From Alcaligenaceae bacterium (GTDB taxonomy: Bacteria > Pseudomonadota > Gammaproteobacteria > Burkholderiales > Burkholderiaceae_B), in assembly GCA_947380655.1 (NCBI GenBank), contig CANCRX010000072.1:1-15041 (forward strand): a stretch of DNA of 15,041 nucleotides. The letters run 5' to 3'. The translations under genes and the position numbers were made by a program. The notes under the pieces are model-generated. The model saw only the letters and a program-made list of their open reading frames with translations, was not told where the DNA came from and did no database searches. Shown piece after piece: positions 12,113-15,041 of the stretch. Numbering within the stretch: the first letter of the stretch is position 1; every line of letters starts with the position of its first letter.

Positions 12113-15041
12113 GAATCCAACCAAAATCGAGCTGGCATTTAGCCATCATCAGCGTTCAGAGTTGTCACAGGCGCGTGCGATATATGAGGATATATTGGAG
12201 GACGATCCTGAGCATTTTGATGCGCTGCAATTGCTCGGTACGATTGAGGCGCAGATAGGCAGTAAACAAAGGGCGCTAGAGTTGCTGACACGCGCGCTTG
12301 AGCTGAATCAGACCAATGCTGTGGTTTTTAATAATCATGCAAACGTGCTGGATGATTTAGGTGATAGGGAAGCTGCCATCGCCAGCTTTAATCGTGCAAT
12401 CGCTCTCAAACCTGATTACGCTGAGGCCTTTTGTAACCGAGGCCTTGTATATAAAAAAATGCTGAATCATGCGCAGGCGATCGCAGATTGCGACCGAGCG
12501 ATACTGTTGAATGAAAACTATGTAGATGCCTATTGTAATCGTGGCATTACTCTTTTGAATCTCAGGCAATTTGAGCGCGCGAATCTGGACTTTGAACGTG
12601 CCTTATCCCTGCAACCTGATTATCCTTTTGCCGGATTTAACAAATCGATTGGCTTACTACTCAGTGGTGATTTGGCGCAAGGATGGCCGTTGTATGAGTT
12701 GCGATGGAAAATAAAAGCCTTTCCCTCAGTAAAAAGAAATTTTAGCCAACCGCTCTGGCTTGGCAAAGAGTCAATTAAAAATAAAACAATTCTTCTGTAT
12801 GGCGAGCAGGGACTTGGGGATTCGATTCAGTTTTCTCGTTATGTGCGTTTGGTTGCAGGTTTGGGTGCAAAGGTTGTACTGGAAGTGCCCAAACCTCTCG
12901 TGTCATTATTTAAAAATTTAAAAGGCGTATCAAACGTCGTGGCCTATGGGGACGAACTCCCCTCTTTTGATTTTCAGTGCCCGCTCATGAGCTTGGCACT
13001 CGCTTTTAAAACTACATTAAAAAATATTCCTTCTTCAGCCTCCTATTTGAAAAGCGATAAGAAAAAAGTCGCGATCTGGCAAAACAGACTGGGTCAAAAG
13101 ACTAAACCCAGAATAGGATTGGTATGGAGTGGCAGTGCCAACCACAGCAATGACGGCAACCGTAGCCTTGTTTTAAGTTCCTTGATTCCTTGGTTGCCAG
13201 AGCAATTTCAATATGTTGTTTTACAAAAAGATCTTAGAGATATTGATCAAGTTACTTTAAATGCGAACCCTCAGATTTTAGAGTTCTCTGCGGAACTGAC
13301 TGATTTCACCGAGACGGCTGCGCTCGTGGAATGCATGGATTGTGTGCTGAGTGTAGATACCAGTGTGGCGCATTTGAGTGCGGCGTTAGGTAAAACAACG
13401 TGGATATTGATTCATTATTTACAAGATTGGCGATGGTTGCTTGAGAGATCAGATAGCCCGTGGTATCAGAGTGTTCGATTATTTCGACAGGATAAGCTTG
13501 GCGAGTGGGCAGACGTGCTCGGGATACTTAAGCAGGCACTAATAAATAATTTTTCTGTAAAGCCATTGGGTTCATCAGCGCGTGCTTCCAAGCTAAACAT
13601 TTCACCCGCAGTGCCGATGAGCAAAAAGGCTGAATCCCATACCCGCGGGAGAACTAACCAGGGATCCTCGCTCCAAGAAGCATTTGGCTTTCACCAGCGA
13701 GGGGAATTTGACGTTGCGCGTAAACACTATGAGGTGCTCTTACAAAAAGATCCCGATCATTTTGATGCGCTTCAACTGCTTGGGATTATTGAGGCTCAGC
13801 ATGGTCATACTGAAAAGGCTTTTAACCTCCTTGGTCGTGCGATTAAGTTGAATCAAACAAACGCGGTTGTTTGGCGCAACTTTGGAAATGTGCAAAGTGA
13901 GCTTGGATATTTCAATGATTCGATATCGAGTTATGACAGGTCGATTGAAATCGATCCGACAGAGGCCGAAACATATTTTGTTAGAGGTAACGCCTTAAAA
14001 GGCCTCCATCGAACAGTTGATGCGCTTGATAGTTATGAAAGTGCGATTCTTATCAAACCGGATTATGCCCAGGCGCATCTGAATAAGGGCGTCGCATATC
14101 GGGAACTCAAGGAATTAAATTCGGCCTTATCTTGTTACGACCGATGTATAGAAATTCGTCCCAACTATGTCGAGGCATTCTGTAATCGTGGTGTAGTGTT
14201 GCATGAATTAAAACATGGTGAGCGCGCTTTGCTTAGTTATCAGCAGGCGCTCACACTGAATGCTAATTACACCGAGGCGCATTACAACAGTGCCAACGTA
14301 TACCGAGGACGAAAAGATTACGAACAAGCGTTGGCCTGTTATGACCGCGCCATTGCATGCGATCCCTCATATGGACTTGCACATTTCAGTCGCGCCGATA
14401 TTCTGAAAGAAATGAAACGTTTCGATGAGGCCCTGGCCAGCTATGATCGGGCGATTGAGATGAATCTTGACGATCACTATGTTCAGGGCATGCGTTTCTA
14501 CAACAAGATGTATATGTGCGATTGGAATAATTTCCATTCGGAAACTGAAGCATTGGCTCAGGCGATCCTGAGAGGTGAAAAAATCTCAGCACCTTTTCCA
14601 ATGTTGGGTTTGACAGATTCTATGGCAGTACAACTGGTTTGCTCAAAAACCTGGATTGAAGATAAGTTTCCGCATAATACTTTTTTAGGCGATATTCCAA
14701 AACGCTCTCGTAACAACAAAATCCGGCTTGGTTATTACTCAGCAGATTTTCATAATCATGCAACGGCCTACCTGATGGCCCAGCTCTTTGAGTTGCATGA
14801 CAGGGATGGCTTCGAGCTGATTGCCTTTTCTTTCGGACCCGATCAGGTAGATGAAATGCGTAAGCGTATTTCAGCAGCTTTTGATAGTTTTTATGATGTG
14901 CGGGAAAAGTCTGATCAACAGATCGCTGAAATGTCCCGTGAACTGCAAATCGACATTGCGATTGATCTCAAGGGCTATACAACGGACTATCGTGCAGGGA
15001 TTTTTGCCTGTCGTGCAGCACCCGTACAAGTGAGCTATATA
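12102..15041 (+). CDS. Third TPR / GT9-like / GT41 glycosyltransferase, C-terminus cut by window edge
   Basis: The frame is open from 12102 to the last base, exactly 980 codons, with no stop. It begins MSIENPTKIELAFSHHQ and has the order seen in the second gene: cap and about four TPRs (8-215), a GT9-like domain (about 218-480) with GEQGLGDSIQFSRY and SVDTSVAHLSAAL, a polar linker (about 485-523) rich in Ser, Lys and Arg, a second cap (LQEAFGFHQRGEF, from about 524), about seven TPRs, MYMCDW, and the start of a GT41 domain with GYYSADFHNHATAYLM (H886). The edge falls in the APVQVSYI strand, so the donor-binding Lys and CNAHTT motifs lie outside. By comparison with its neighbour about 240 residues are missing. 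It is probably the third enzyme of the same operon; whether its GT41 domain is active cannot be judged here. Confidence 0.88.
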   Translation, partial: MSIENPTKIELAFSHHQRSELSQARAIYEDILEDDPEHFDALQLLGTIEAQIGSKQRALELLTRALELNQTNAVVFNNHANVLDDLGDREAAIASFNRAIALKPDYAEAFCNRGLVYKKMLNHAQAIADCDRAILLNENYVDAYCNRGITLLNLRQFERANLDFERALSLQPDYPFAGFNKSIGLLLSGDLAQGWPLYELRWKIKAFPSVKRNFSQPLWLGKESIKNKTILLYGEQGLGDSIQFSRYVRLVAGLGAKVVLEVPKPLVSLFKNLKGVSNVVAYGDELPSFDFQCPLMSLALAFKTTLKNIPSSASYLKSDKKKVAIWQNRLGQKTKPRIGLVWSGSANHSNDGNRSLVLSSLIPWLPEQFQYVVLQKDLRDIDQVTLNANPQILEFSAELTDFTETAALVECMDCVLSVDTSVAHLSAALGKTTWILIHYLQDWRWLLERSDSPWYQSVRLFRQDKLGEWADVLGILKQALINNFSVKPLGSSARASKLNISPAVPMSKKAESHTRGRTNQGSSLQEAFGFHQRGEFDVARKHYEVLLQKDPDHFDALQLLGIIEAQHGHTEKAFNLLGRAIKLNQTNAVVWRNFGNVQSELGYFNDSISSYDRSIEIDPTEAETYFVRGNALKGLHRTVDALDSYESAILIKPDYAQAHLNKGVAYRELKELNSALSCYDRCIEIRPNYVEAFCNRGVVLHELKHGERALLSYQQALTLNANYTEAHYNSANVYRGRKDYEQALACYDRAIACDPSYGLAHFSRADILKEMKRFDEALASYDRAIEMNLDDHYVQGMRFYNKMYMCDWNNFHSETEALAQAILRGEKISAPFPMLGLTDSMAVQLVCSKTWIEDKFPHNTFLGDIPKRSRNNKIRLGYYSADFHNHATAYLMAQLFELHDRDGFELIAFSFGPDQVDEMRKRISAAFDSFYDVREKSDQQIAEMSRELQIDIAIDLKGYTTDYRAGIFACRAAPVQVSYI

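Noticed and set aside
3507..12484. Scattered GCGATCGC palindromes resembling cyanobacterial HIP1
   Set aside because: They fall where Ala-Ile-Ala is encoded in TPR helices (RAIA as GCG ATC GC) and are explained by codon choice in a repeated protein motif.

Overview
The window comes from a Gram-negative, probably proteobacterial genome. The evidence is a giant repeat adhesin with no Sec signal peptide (type I secretion style), a PilZ-domain protein beside it, and bacterial TPR–glycosyltransferase proteins of the SPINDLY/OGT kind. A beta- or gammaproteobacterium is my best guess, but nothing here fixes the genus. No rRNA, tRNA, CRISPR array, transposase or integrase was seen.

Layout. (1) Positions 1-2291, minus strand: the N-terminal 763 residues of a very large VCBS-repeat adhesin that continues past the left edge. 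(2) 2365-2661, minus strand: a small PilZ-domain protein just upstream of the adhesin in the same orientation, with a GC-rich stem-loop between them. (3) 2662-3012: an AT-rich divergent intergenic region that must hold promoters for both directions. (4) 3013 to the right edge, plus strand: three giant paralogous genes of 1824, 1211 and at least 980 residues. They overlap head to tail by 11 bp each, so they almost certainly form one operon.

The three plus-strand proteins are built from two module types. One is a TPR array followed by a GT9-like (heptosyltransferase-fold) domain. The other is a TPR array followed by a GT41 catalytic domain, the family of O-GlcNAc transferase and SPINDLY. The first gene has the order GT9-like, GT9-like, GT41; the second and third have GT9-like, GT41. 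The GT41 domains keep the main catalytic and donor-binding residues, as far as each is visible, and lack the long insert found in animal OGT. The third gene is cut by the right edge before its C-terminal half-domain.

Working hypothesis (inference): the plus-strand operon makes cytoplasmic glycosyltransferases that modify proteins. The Ser/Thr-rich VCBS adhesin transcribed divergently next to it is an attractive substrate, and the PilZ protein suggests cyclic-di-GMP control of the surface phenotype. The sequence supports the enzyme families and the gene arrangement; the substrate and the donor sugar are not determined by it.
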